Shown in pieces: positions 1 to 15,055 of a stretch of DNA of 21,423 bases (position 1 is its first letter; every line of letters starts with the position of its first letter). The position numbers were made by a program, and so were the translations under genes. The stretch comes from Ministeria vibrans ATCC 50519 (Eukaryota > Opisthokonta > Filasterea): positions 1 to 21,423 of the forward strand of contig CALSCP010001031.1 in assembly GCA_943704425.1 (NCBI GenBank). Reading direction: 5' to 3'. The notes beneath the pieces were generated by a model. The model was given only the letters and a program-made list of their open reading frames with translations. It made no database searches and was not told where the DNA came from.

Positions 1-687
1 AAAAAGGAAAAAAAAAAAAAAAAAAAAACACATTCTGGGACGCTTACCGTTGCAATAGAGGGCGCTGTGTGCACGCGACAGATGCCATGCACCCTGTCGA
101 TGCCCGTGCCATGCAGTGCCACGGCGCGATTGCGCTCAGTGCGCGTGGAAGTGCGACCGCATGTGGACAAATAAAATCGGAGGCAGGTGCGCCATGGGGC
201 GCGCGAAACAGCAAGCAGGATCACGTTAACGTGTCCTGTATGCAGCTCAAAAAGACGATAAGATTTTCTTCATTCTTCATCATTGAAGTCTGAAAAAAAA
301 TTGAATTGATGAAAAATAAAATATCTGATCGTGTGTATTCGTTCAAAAATCAAAATAGGTCGGGATTTGTGTGGGTCCACTCCGGTCTGTCGGAGACCTC
401 ACTCTGCCTCTGTGCCCAGCCTCTCTGCCTGATTTACGGCTGATTGCCTTTCTGCCCTCTCGCCTCTCGGCTCTTGGCTGTTACCGCTGGAGTCTGGGAG
501 TGACTGGAACTCTGCAGTGAGCACTCTGAATCACCTCTGAATGATCTTTGGAGTTTTGACTTTGGAGAGTAAACAATCGTTTGTTCGCTTTTTAAGAACA
601 TATTCCAATAAGCACAGTAGCACACAGATACCAGTTTGCTGGCTTGCAGTTGTCCGGATTGAGTTTAGGCTCACTCTCTTATTGAAT
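1..687. other. Intergenic / upstream region without a recognised gene
   Basis: I see no convincing coding exon here. A run of A occupies 8-28. The 370-540 stretch is rich in CTCTG/CTGCC-like pyrimidine words, which suits a promoter or 5' leader for the downstream plus-strand gene starting at 688. Short open frames at 69-293 (+) and 434-625 (-) have low-complexity translations, no family resemblance and no splice partners. No tRNA or rRNA signature was recognised. The 3' end of a gene outside the window cannot be excluded. Confidence 0.5.
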
Positions 688-1507
688 ATGCCGCCGAAAA
701 AGAAGTCAGTGAAAAAGAAGTCGCCCGTTGCAAAACGTACGCGCCTGAGTTCGCTTTTTGGCCCTCTCTGACTCTCTCACCTGCTTTGTGTTGTAGAGAC
801 GGCTGCTGATGTGGAAGCACTCAGCGCGCTGCTCACAATGCGCACCGAAGAGGTATCTCTTTCTATTGCCATGACAACCATGATGTTAAACGACATTCCC
901 CCTAGGCCCAACGCTATCGAAACGACCGCGACGACACGCGAGCGGAACTCACACAAACACAGCAGCATGTTCACAAGCAAGAGATAACGAAGCATGCCGT
1001 AGCGCTTGGTAATAATAATCAACCTCTCGAGAGTCCATTCTCACCTTTAATGTGTTTGTACGTACACCTTAGATATGACACGACAGTACAAAATTATGCA
1101 AAGCGAGCTCAATGATCGCATTGCTGCGCTTGAAGAGAAGCTTCAGACGACCGAAGAGAATCTGGAAAGCAGTCGTCGCGAGTGTGCCAGCGTCAAAATG
1201 CAACGCGACGAGTTGGCCCGAACCTCTGAGGAGCGCATTCAACTCCTGACCGAACGTATCAAGGAAATGGAGTCTGTTCTCTATGTAAGCAAAACGGACT
1301 TATATAGACCTTCCATTGTGTTAATATGATCATATTATTGTGTTGACCGACGCCTTTAATTTGAATTTGTTCGAATAGAGTGCCGTCGAGAAGATGACCC
1401 ACAAAGTGAATGGTGTGCGCAGCAAGTGGGAAAGTCACAACGAAGTCATGAACATCAAGAATCGCGAACTACTCGGCGACTACGGTTTAGCCTACGTCGA
1501 CTTTTGA
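688..1507 (+). CDS. DRC12 (CCDC153)-like axonemal coiled-coil protein, 5 exons
   Basis: Proposed subunit of the nexin-dynein regulatory complex, which links outer doublets in motile cilia. Exons 688-736, 797-852, 906-1008, 1073-1284 and 1379-1507 keep one frame and give about 182 residues; animal CCDC153 is about 210. The N-terminus is a Lys-rich MPPKKK leader, as in the animal protein. The rest is heptad-like coiled coil, with a recognisable MTRQYKIMQ segment where the animal protein has a similar Met-Ser-Arg-Gln stretch. The tail has the family's pattern of a Lys-Trp, a basic Asn-Lys-Asn-Arg stretch and a final Gly-Leu near the end. The first donor is ambiguous: 737 or 749 give the same phase. 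The third exon was fixed by phase: only its inclusion (G|AT = Asp) avoids a stop before MTRQYK. It is convergent with the ATPase gene, with 147 bp between stops. The DRC12 call rests on remembered family sequence. Confidence 0.72.
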
Positions 1508-1621
1508 TGAGCGTGACCCCCCTTCGACAGTGTGTGCTCTTTCCACTACTGTCACCGGCGATACCAAAGGCCGACAGCGCTACCATGACTACATTCGCAT
1601 GAAATCATAATATTTTTTTTT

Positions 1622-1627
1622 TTTAAT
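1622..1627 (-). promoter_or_regulatory. Candidate polyadenylation signal ATTAAA for the ATPase gene
   Basis: The common variant ATTAAA on the minus strand, 28 bp past the ATPase stop and followed by a long A run on the transcript strand. It lies in the 147-bp convergent spacer shared with the DRC12-like gene. Confidence 0.45.
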
Positions 1628-1654
1628 TTTGTTTTTAACAAAAGGCAAGAGTGT

Positions 1655-6153
<4,499 letters not shown>

Positions 6154-6351
6154 CCAATCAGACAAACACGTGTATTAACGAAACAGAGGTCGGAATAGAA
6201 AGAAAAATTGTGTGTGTGAAATAGTATTTATTTTAATATTTCGAAGACGATTGAACTACTGAAATCGATATTATGCCGAGGCGTGTGATCACTCAATAGC
6301 TCCGATGATGTGCGTGTACGGTTAAGGGGGGGGCGGTGTATTGGATGGGAT
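6154..6351. other. Spacer between cytochrome b5 3' end and ATPase 5' end
   Basis: This 198-bp spacer carries the 3' end of the cytochrome b5 gene and the promoter or leader of the ATPase gene, both transcribed leftward. A minus-strand AATAAA at 6232-6227 lies 120 bp past the cytochrome b5 stop and is a plausible polyadenylation signal. That leaves under 80 bp for the ATPase promoter before its ATG at 6153. Confidence 0.5.
6227..6232 (-). promoter_or_regulatory. Candidate polyadenylation signal AATAAA for cytochrome b5
   Basis: Canonical AATAAA on the minus strand, downstream of the cytochrome b5 stop and upstream of the next leftward gene. The position is reasonable for a compact protist genome. 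No other support is visible. Confidence 0.4.
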
Positions 6352-6708
6352 TTACTTGACATAGGAGACATAGAAGTAGATGGCAGCGGCGATGAAGACG
6401 GGGACGAGTACGTTGAAGAAGCTACCCCCAGCCGGAGGCTTGCCGCTTGAGCCAGAGCTCGACGAACCCTTGGTCTTCTTCAAGGGCGCACCCTTAAGCT
6501 TGCCCACAAGGTAGTCCTGAGGAAGTAAGACAAAAACACACACATGAGCATCGAGAGAGAGAGAGAGCACAAGTCACAATGACTGTATTCCTTTAACCTT
6601 GAGCATATTTCGCGCATCTGTCGAGTGTCCAATGTCCTCAAAGGCCTCTGATGCCTCCATTCCAGCGTGCTCAATAATCACCTCCTCGCCACCAGGGTGC
6701 TGCGATGG

Positions 6709-6801
<93 letters not shown>

Positions 6802-7213
6802 GGAGAGAGAGAAACAATGTGATAGAGAGAAACAATGTGATAGAGAGAAACAATGTGATAGAGAGAAACAAAGTGATAGAGAGAGAAACAAAGTGATAGA
6901 TGCGTTACGATGGGCTCTTTGACTTGCTGCTCATTTGTCGCATTATACCTCGGGAAGAAACTTTGTTACGTCGTACTGCAGAGGGGAGATGATAAGAAAG
7001 AGAGAGAAAGAGAGAGAGAGCCGGGAGAGTGCGGGTGAGTGGAGGCAAGGCACAAAGACAGCGCAGCCGAGTCGAAAATCACGTTCACGTGTAACGTGCA
7101 CACTTGGGCCGATTGGCCCCGCGCCAGCCTTCAAAAGACGCTTGGCGCGTAGTCTCCAGACCAAATCGACACACACAGTCCGTCACAGCGACATTTTCGA
7201 AGTGCAACGAGAT

Positions 7214-7249
<36 letters not shown>

Positions 7250-7360
7250 GTTTCTTCTTCTTACGACAAGTCCGTCAATGATCAACCAGATGTCCGTCTC
7301 CTTAGAGTGCTTCGCGACCTCCTCGGCCGTGTATTCTTTCAGTTCCTTCTTATCAGACAT
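6352..7360 (-). CDS. Cytochrome b5, tail-anchored, 4 exons
   Basis: Small haem protein that passes electrons from NAD(P)H reductases to desaturases, hydroxylases and P450s on the cytosolic face of the ER or outer mitochondrial membrane. Exons 7360-7265, 6975-6949, 6699-6598 and 6516-6352 are all phase 0 and give 129 residues, a normal length. The start [18 protein letters not shown] is the typical b5 N-terminus. Haem ligands are His42 in HPGG and His66 in IGHS. A Ser/Gly/Lys linker leads to a C-terminal membrane anchor at about 108-127, ending in Lys, so the protein is tail-anchored with no signal peptide. Exon 2 is only 27 nt (YDVTKFLPE). Intron 1 holds a 33-T run; intron 2 holds (GA)n and an 18-bp tandem repeat. 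Confidence 0.95.
6713..6900. repeat. (GA)n microsatellite and 18-bp tandem repeat in cytochrome b5 intron 2
   Basis: (AG)n runs from about 6713 to 6798. It is followed at 6807-6900 by five tandem copies of an 18-20-bp unit of the form GATAGAGAGAAACAATGT, with AATGT changing to AAAGT in the last two copies. The unit is the dispersed intronic motif seen once in other introns; here it is expanded. It lies wholly inside intron 2 (6700-6948). Confidence 0.9.
7216..7248. repeat. Poly-T run (33 nt) in cytochrome b5 intron 1
   Basis: Uninterrupted T on the plus strand, which is poly-A on the transcript strand, starting about 16 nt after the intron 1 donor (7264-7263). It is prone to length error in sequencing. 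No target-site duplication or retroelement body is seen beside it. Confidence 0.9.
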
Positions 7361-7674
7361 GTTAAGAGAGATGTTTTAGGAGCGTTCTTTTGTGGCAACT
7401 GAATATAAAACTGTTCTGTGGCTCTTTGGACTGGATTAAAAATAAAAAATGCTAATCCGCTGGCGAGAAACGAGATTCGCTTCTTTCGTTGTGACTTGCA
7501 GCTCGCACTGGGGTTCGACGATTGCGCCAGCCGTGTGTATAATAATATAACTATATATTTTTTATATTTGTGGTATATATATTTCATTCCTACTTACGAT
7601 ATAGAGTACAATTCTGAGCGTCGCCGGTCGAACGCGTTCCTTTCTTCTTTCGACGCTGGCGTTCACAGCGCGGC
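7361..7674. other. Spacer between Mff-like gene and cytochrome b5 gene
   Basis: 314 bp that should hold the 3' end of the Mff-like gene and the promoter of cytochrome b5, both transcribed leftward. It has a very AT-rich stretch at about 7537-7585 (ATATAT, TTTTTTATATTT). No canonical AATAAA on the minus strand and no coding exon were recognised. Confidence 0.5.
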
Positions 7675-8151
7675 TCATCTCTTGAACAGAAACGCGACGG
7701 CGGCGACCAAGACGACAATGATGAAACTTTGCACTCTGTTGAGACGCTCCGACGAGACAAGCGACTGTTCAAGCTGGGCAACGTGCGTTTGCGACTCACG
7801 CAGTGCCCCAGAAAGGTGAGCGACGGCGGAGCGCGGTGGAATGGGCGAATCGGTCGAGAAATTGTCAAGATCGTCTTGGAAGTCGTCTGCCTGAAGCGAT
7901 TCAACCCCCATTTCAAACGCTCCCGACTGTGTTCGCACTCGCCGGTTTCCCCTACGCGTGCCCCGTGCCGAGTCAATGCCGTCGACCGTAAGCAGGTAGG
8001 GTGGCGTGTCCAGATTGGGCGCTTGCAAGGGCGTTCCCGCCTGATGAGGAGTGCTGTCGACCCACTGCTGCGTGCGCGAGGCATGCGACGGTCCCACAGG
8101 CGTCATGTCCGCCACTTTTAGTTCTTCGGGGACGACCATCTGATCTCGCAT
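7675..8151 (-). CDS. Mff-like tail-anchored protein (candidate mitochondrial/peroxisomal fission factor)
   Basis: Single exon, 158 residues, starting at the first ATG after an in-frame upstream stop. Visible parts: an N-terminal MVVPEELKVA (5-14), close to the VPEKLKVA motif of animal mitochondrial fission factor (Mff/Tango11); a later STP...TPPYLLTVDG stretch (about 32-59), like the second conserved Mff segment; an acidic Asp-rich middle; a short heptad segment (about 113-138); and a C-terminal hydrophobic anchor (about 142-156) ending FKR, compared with FRR in Mff. Animal Mff sits in mitochondrial and peroxisomal outer membranes and recruits the dynamin Drp1. The order of motifs, coiled coil and tail anchor fits this family, but the length is short and identity is low. 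It could be another tail-anchored coiled-coil protein. A missed upstream exon is possible. Confidence 0.55.
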   Translation of the reverse strand: MRDQMVVPEELKVADMTPVGPSHASRTQQWVDSTPHQAGTPLQAPNLDTPPYLLTVDGIDSARGTRRGNRRVRTQSGAFEMGVESLQADDFQDDLDNFSTDSPIPPRSAVAHLSGALRESQTHVAQLEQSLVSSERLNRVQSFIIVVLVAAVAFLFKR

Positions 8152-8583
8152 CGTCGACTGCGATGGCTGTCACCAGAAAAGTTCACCTTTGTTCATTTTC
8201 GTCTCTTCTTTCAATTTTAATCCTCATACCGACCACATAATGCAAAATAGAAAGAGACGACGCGCGAGTGTGATTTGAGAGTGTGTAGATTGTGGTGCAA
8301 ACAGTAAAGAAACGAAAGCTGAAGATGAATTTTTCTGTCAAATTTGAAAAATGCAAAAACTGAGGATATTTAATCGTCTCGTCAGCAACACATCAATAAA
8401 TCGAAAAAGAAAATCACGAATTTCTTCCAATACATTGAAGGCGTTGAAGAATGAAGATCGCCCCTCATTGGGAGACGTAGCTCGGTTCGATCACTTCGTT
8501 TTGGTGATTTTTTTTGAGCGCGCGCAAAAATCGCGCCAACCGGCATTTGCGCGCTCACTTTTTTTCTTTCAAATCCATTGACC
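8152..8583. promoter_or_regulatory. Divergent promoter region between Mff-like gene and MCM4
   Basis: 432 bp between two diverging start codons. The part next to MCM4 holds GC-rich E2F-type sequences (8519-8554) followed by a T-rich stretch and the MCM4 ATG. The remainder is AT-rich, with no coding exon or RNA gene. The GGTTCGAT at about 8484 resembles a tRNA T-loop, but no cloverleaf surrounds it. Confidence 0.55.
8519..8554. promoter_or_regulatory. Cluster of E2F/DP-type sites upstream of MCM4
   Basis: Two TTTGCGCGC-type words face each other. The minus strand reads TTTTTGCGCGCG over 8530-8519 and the plus strand reads TTTGCGCGC at 8546-8554, with TCGCGCC between them at 8531-8537. E2F/DP factors bind TTTSSCGC, and MCM genes are classic G1/S E2F targets in animals and plants. 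The cluster ends about 30 bp before the ATG. Binding is inferred from motif only. Confidence 0.55.
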
Positions 8584-11560
8584 ATGTCCTCCCCCGGCCG
8601 CAGTAGCAGTCGCAGTTCACGTCGCTCGGGTCGTGGGTCCTCCCGCGGGGCCGCCGCAAGCCTCGGGGCTCCCAGCTCGGCCGGCATCAGTCCAAGCAAC
8701 TCACCGCCGCCTGCCCCTGCCTCCTTCCTCGCCTCTTCTCCCGGACTCGCTCGCTTCCGTGGCCTCGACCGATCTTCAGGTAAACCCATTGGCTGGGCGC
8801 CATCCTTCAAAGAGCGCCAAACAATGTGTACAACCGGCGTTTCTTGTTTTCCCCTTTTTTTTTTCGTTGTCGTCGATATCCTCTCATTCTGCACTCTTTG
8901 GGCGATATGTCGCTTGCTCGTTGGCGTCAGTGTACTTTAATTGCTACCTCTATACCGCTACCGTTGATACCGGCTCAATTACTTGCCGCGTTTGCTCGAT
9001 TTTCTACCTAGACGTGTTGTGATGAGAAAGATGTCTCGTTTTTCCTTTTCTTCCGTGTGTGTGTTTCAACTTCTCGTTGCTTTCCATCTTGACATGCAGA
9101 TGCCGGCAGTGCGTCATCGATGTCGGGCCGTCGTCGTGGTGGCGGTGCCGGACTCCATAGCGACCCGGCCAACATCTACATGGGCTCGCCTCTTGGCTAC
9201 GGCACCCCCTCGGTGGCATCGACGCCGCGCTCAGCACGCCGGAGCGACATTGGCTCGCCTCGACAGCGCCAAATGTTCTCTACGGGACCTAGCGAGGAAG
9301 GGGTACGTGAAGCTAATACGCAAACATATGCACGACACACACACATACACACATACATACGCACACACTCACATACAAACACATATATTTGTATTATAAT
9401 TATTCTATATATTCACCACAAAGACACGCACACACACACACATAAAACGAAGTCATATTATTTACGAATTGTGTTGTTTGTGTTGTGTAGATGAGCGAAA
9501 TTGGACCACCGACAAGTGATGGTGGAGTCGCACACAACACAGTCTTGTGGGGAACCACAATTAACTTGCAAGAGATTATGGAGGCCTTTGAGGTGTTCAT
9601 CAAATCGCTCAAGGACGAGGAGACGGGTCAGTCATACTTTGTGCCGTTCTTTGAAGAGGTAAAAAAAAAAAAAAGAATAATAACGTATCATGTCTGATAT
9701 CTGCGATGCATTGTTTAGATTCACGCACTGGGTCGATTTTATCTGGATCTGGACTGCCAGCTGCTGCAGGCGTACGACGCACAGCTGTACCGACACCTGG
9801 TGCGCTACCCAGGTGAAGTGGTCCTGGCCTTCGACGTCATTGCCAACACCATTTACGAGGAGCAGTACCATGCGCCCCCCGCCAGGCCCATTCAAGTGCG
9901 CACCTACAACATTGAGGTCACCAAGAACATGCGCACCCTCAACCCCGAAGACATCGACCAGCTCGTTTGTGTCAAGGGTATCATCATTCGCACCTCACCC
10001 GTCATTCCCGAGCTCAAAATCGGTACGCTTAACAAACATACTGCATACGATTCAAAATGCTCACTCAATTCTCTACGGCATTCATAGGATTCTTCAAGTG
10101 CTCCCGATGCGAGTTCAGCGAAGAAGTCGAGGTGGACCACGGTAAGATTGCCGAGCCGACGATGTGCAAGGAGTGCAAGGCACAGCGCAGCATGGTCATT
10201 GTCCACAACCGTTGCAAGTTTGCCGACAAACAGGTCATCCGCATGCAGGAGACGCCCGGTACGTCGTTATGCCTCTTTCCATCTCTCTATCACTTTGTTT
10301 TGTTTTTGTTCTCTTTTCTCTTATTTTGTTTCTTTCTCTGACACACACCCTTCTCTCTCTCTCTCCATGCGTTTCTCTTACACTTGGTTTTCGTGCACAG
10401 AGGTTATTCCCGAGGGACAAACACCCCACTCGGTGACCATCAATGCCTATGACGATATGGTGGATTCGGTGCAGCCTGGCGATCGCGTCGATGTCACCGG
10501 CATCTACCGCGCTCAGTCGCTCAGAATCAACTCAAAGCACCGCACTCTTCGCTCCGTCTTTAAAGTACTCAAAACTCCGTCACTCTCACGACAGCTATGC
10601 ACTCACTCACGAACTCACGTACTGTTTAGGTGTACGTGGACGCTATCCACTTTAAGAAGACCAATAAGAAGCGCTCGTCGGGCGGTGACGGTGACGATAT
10701 TGACCACCGGCAGTTCTCGAGCGAGCGCATCCGCCAGCTCAAGGATCTTGCCGACTCCCCCGACATCTACGACAAGCTCACCGCTGCCTTTGCGCCTTCC
10801 ATCTGGGAACTTGACGATGTCAAACGCGGCCTTCTCGCACAGCTTTTTGGCGGCTCAAACAAAGACTTCAAGGCGTCCGGCCGCGGTTCCTTCCGGTGAG
10901 AGACCCTATACATGATGATACGAGAGCGACGACGTCTCTCACACACCACTGTACTACTTTTGTTTGTTTTGGTCTTGATAGTGGCGACATCAATATCCTC
11001 TTGTGCGGCGACCCAGGCACCTCCAAGTCACAGCTGCTGCAGCAAGTGCACAAACTGGCTCCGCGTGGCATCTACACGAGCGGCAAGGGCTCTTCGTCGG
11101 TCGGTCTTACTGCTTACATTACAAAGGACCCGGACACACGTCAGCTGGTTCTCGAAAGGTACGCGAATCTTACCAGCACTACATATTCATAATTATACGT
11201 CTTATTTTATTATGGTTCTTTGTGCGTAGTGGTGCTCTTGTGCTGAGCGATGGGGGCGTGTGCTGCATTGACGAGTTCGACAAGATGAACGAGAGCACAC
11301 GGTCGGTGCTGCACGAAGCCATGGAGCAGCAGACGGTGTCCATTGCCAAGGCCGGCATTATTTGCACTCTGAACGCACGCACGTCCGTTCTTGCGGCTGC
11401 AAACCCCCGTGACTCTAAGTGGAACCCGAACCTCTCCGTCGTTGACAATATTCTTTTGCCCCCGACTCTTCTCTCTCGGTACAGTTCATGACGCATTCCC
11501 TATATATATATATATATATATATGATTCCACTGACTCGCTTTCTCCTCATTTGTCTGGCT

Positions 11561-11604
<44 letters not shown>

Positions 11605-12497
11605 TTTATTTTGTTACTCATCCTTTCTCTCTACTCTCTCAGATTCGATCTCATCTATCTGGTTCTTGACAAAGTTGATGAGGTGCGCGACAAACGTCTT
11701 GGTCGTCACATCTGCCGTCTCTACATGACTGGAAATGTTCAAGAGCAAGACGAGTCAATCATGGTACGAAAAAAAAAAACAAAAAAAAAACATGAAACGC
11801 TAAATTAATCATCATCCACCTTTGCTTTTTTCGAACATGTGAAGAGCGGCGAGATGCTGTCCGACTACATTGCGTATGCACGAGCGCATGTGCGTCCCGA
11901 GATTGGAGATGAGGCTGCGCGCGACCTGATTCAGGGGTACATGGCCATGCGTAATGGGGGCGGCGACAAGCACACAGTGACGGCAACGCCCCGTCAGCTC
12001 GAGTCGCTCATCCGTCTTTCCGAGGCGCACGCTCGCATGCGCTTCAGTGCTGAGGTGCAGCGCAAAGACGTCGCTGAGGCTCTTCGGCTCATCCGTGTTG
12101 CGCTGCAACAGGCCGCAACGGATCCGCTCACGGGCAAGGTTGATATCAACCTGCTCACGACAGGTCAGAGTGCCGCCGCACACAAAAACATTACGGCTCT
12201 CGCCGATGCCGTCCGAAAGGTCTTTTCACGCCATGCCAACAAAACCAAGTACACCTTTGATGACCTCGTTGATCTTGTGCGAAAAGATGCGCAGGTAATG
12301 CGGCAGAACAATAGACTCTTAGTTTGTCTCAAACAACACTTTTGCAGAAAATGGCCGTGTCCAATGAACTGTTTGGCAGCGCACTGGAGCAGTTGAGAGA
12401 CCAACATGTCGTTGACTTGACGGGCGGCAGCTTTGATGCTCATGACAAGCATAGCTGGAAGGACGTGACCATTACCGTCGTGAATGACGACGATTGA
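8584..12497 (+). CDS. MCM4: DNA replication licensing factor MCM4, 12 exons
   Basis: Subunit of the MCM2-7 replicative helicase loaded at origins in G1. Exons 8584-8779, 9100-9302, 9491-9658, 9719-10022, 10088-10258, 10401-10564, 10630-10895, 10982-11158, 11230-11478, 11643-11763, 11845-12294 and 12348-12497 give 872 residues; human MCM4 has 863. The Ser/Arg/Pro-rich N-terminal tail with [11 protein letters not shown] is specific to MCM4 and holds likely kinase sites. Next come the MCM4-type WGT segment, a C4 zinc ribbon (Cys295, 298, 317, 320), NPEDIDQL and GDRVxVTGIYRA. The AAA+ core has Walker A GDPGTSKS (Lys506), Walker [10 protein letters not shown] (Asp564-Glu565), sensor-1 AAANP and the Arg finger in LLSRFDL (Arg633). 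A winged-helix region ends in TITVVNDDD. All 11 introns are GT-AG and restore the frame. The E2F-like promoter fits S-phase control. Confidence 0.97.
8780..9099 (+). other. MCM4 intron 1 (320 bp)
   Basis: The longest MCM4 intron, bounded by GTAAAC at 8780 and ATGCAG ending at 9099. The splice joins G|AT into an Asp codon. It holds T-rich stretches (8850-8865, 9030-9070) but no ORF with family resemblance and no repeat element of note. Confidence 0.8.
11502..11601. repeat. (TA)n and (CT)n tracts in MCM4 intron 9
   Basis: Intron 9 (11479-11642) contains a TA run at about 11502-11523 and a CT run at about 11564-11601. The CT run lies about 40 bp before the acceptor on the sense strand, so it can act as a polypyrimidine tract. 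Confidence 0.85.
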
Positions 12498-12762
12498 GTA
12501 AAAACCGATTTTTTTTGTTTGCGTTGATATTCATTCTTCCTTTGCTGTCTTGACGATCTCGCTACTCGTCCTAGATAGTCAGACAAATCAACGTCGTCTT
12601 GAATAGTCAGTAGCAGTTCCGAAACACCCCATTCTAGTGGCGTCAATGCCCTCCTGCACATCAATGTTTCGCTTGGGAATGTTTGTTTTCTACTTTAGCA
12701 ACGAGTAAAACCCATAATAATGATTAGTATTTTTATTTTTTTGTTATCAATACAGTCTGTCA
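12498..12762. other. Convergent 3' spacer between MCM4 and the GH28 gene
   Basis: 265 bp between two stop codons on opposite strands. It holds both 3' UTRs. A minus-strand AATAAA at 12737-12732 lies 26 bp past the GH28 stop and is a good polyadenylation candidate. No coding exon is seen. Confidence 0.5.
12732..12737 (-). promoter_or_regulatory. Candidate polyadenylation signal AATAAA for the GH28 gene
   Basis: Canonical hexamer on the minus strand, 26 bp beyond the stop at 12765-12763, in an A-rich stretch of the transcript strand. Confidence 0.5.
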
Positions 12763-14947
<2,185 letters not shown>

Positions 14948-15055
14948 TACAATGGGTTCTCAGAAACAATAATAATATCATTCTTAATAATTCCAATTTC
15001 CAAAGAAAGAAACAAAGTTGTTAGAATAATAATAATAAAAATTACACTATTGTAC
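14948..15055 (-). promoter_or_regulatory. Short spacer holding the GH28 promoter and the PhK-gamma 3' end
   Basis: Only 108 bp separate the GH28 ATG (14947) from the PhK-gamma-like stop (15058-15056), both on the minus strand. It is A/T-rich with an (AAT)n stretch at about 15024-15036 and a partial copy of the dispersed motif (GAAAGAAACAAAGTTG at about 15004-15019). No clear TATA or polyadenylation hexamer was assigned. Confidence 0.4.

Noticed and set aside
69-293. 74-residue plus-strand ORF near the left edge
   Set aside because: No resemblance to any family, odd composition and no splice partner. It is no better than chance in GC-balanced spacer DNA.
6807-6900. CRISPR-like regular repeat
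   Set aside because: The 18-bp units are directly tandem with no unique spacers and lie in a eukaryotic intron beside (GA)n.
7216-7248. Poly-T as the tail of an inserted retroelement
   Set aside because: No element body or target-site duplication flanks it. It is best read as an intronic homopolymer.
8152-8180. Upstream exon for the Mff-like gene ending at ATGAACAAAG
   Set aside because: It would need a 29-bp intron, far below the 52-bp minimum seen elsewhere in the window, and the phase does not fit.
8475-8500. tRNA-like GGTTCGAT box upstream of MCM4
   Set aside because: No acceptor stem, D-arm or anticodon arm can be drawn around it.
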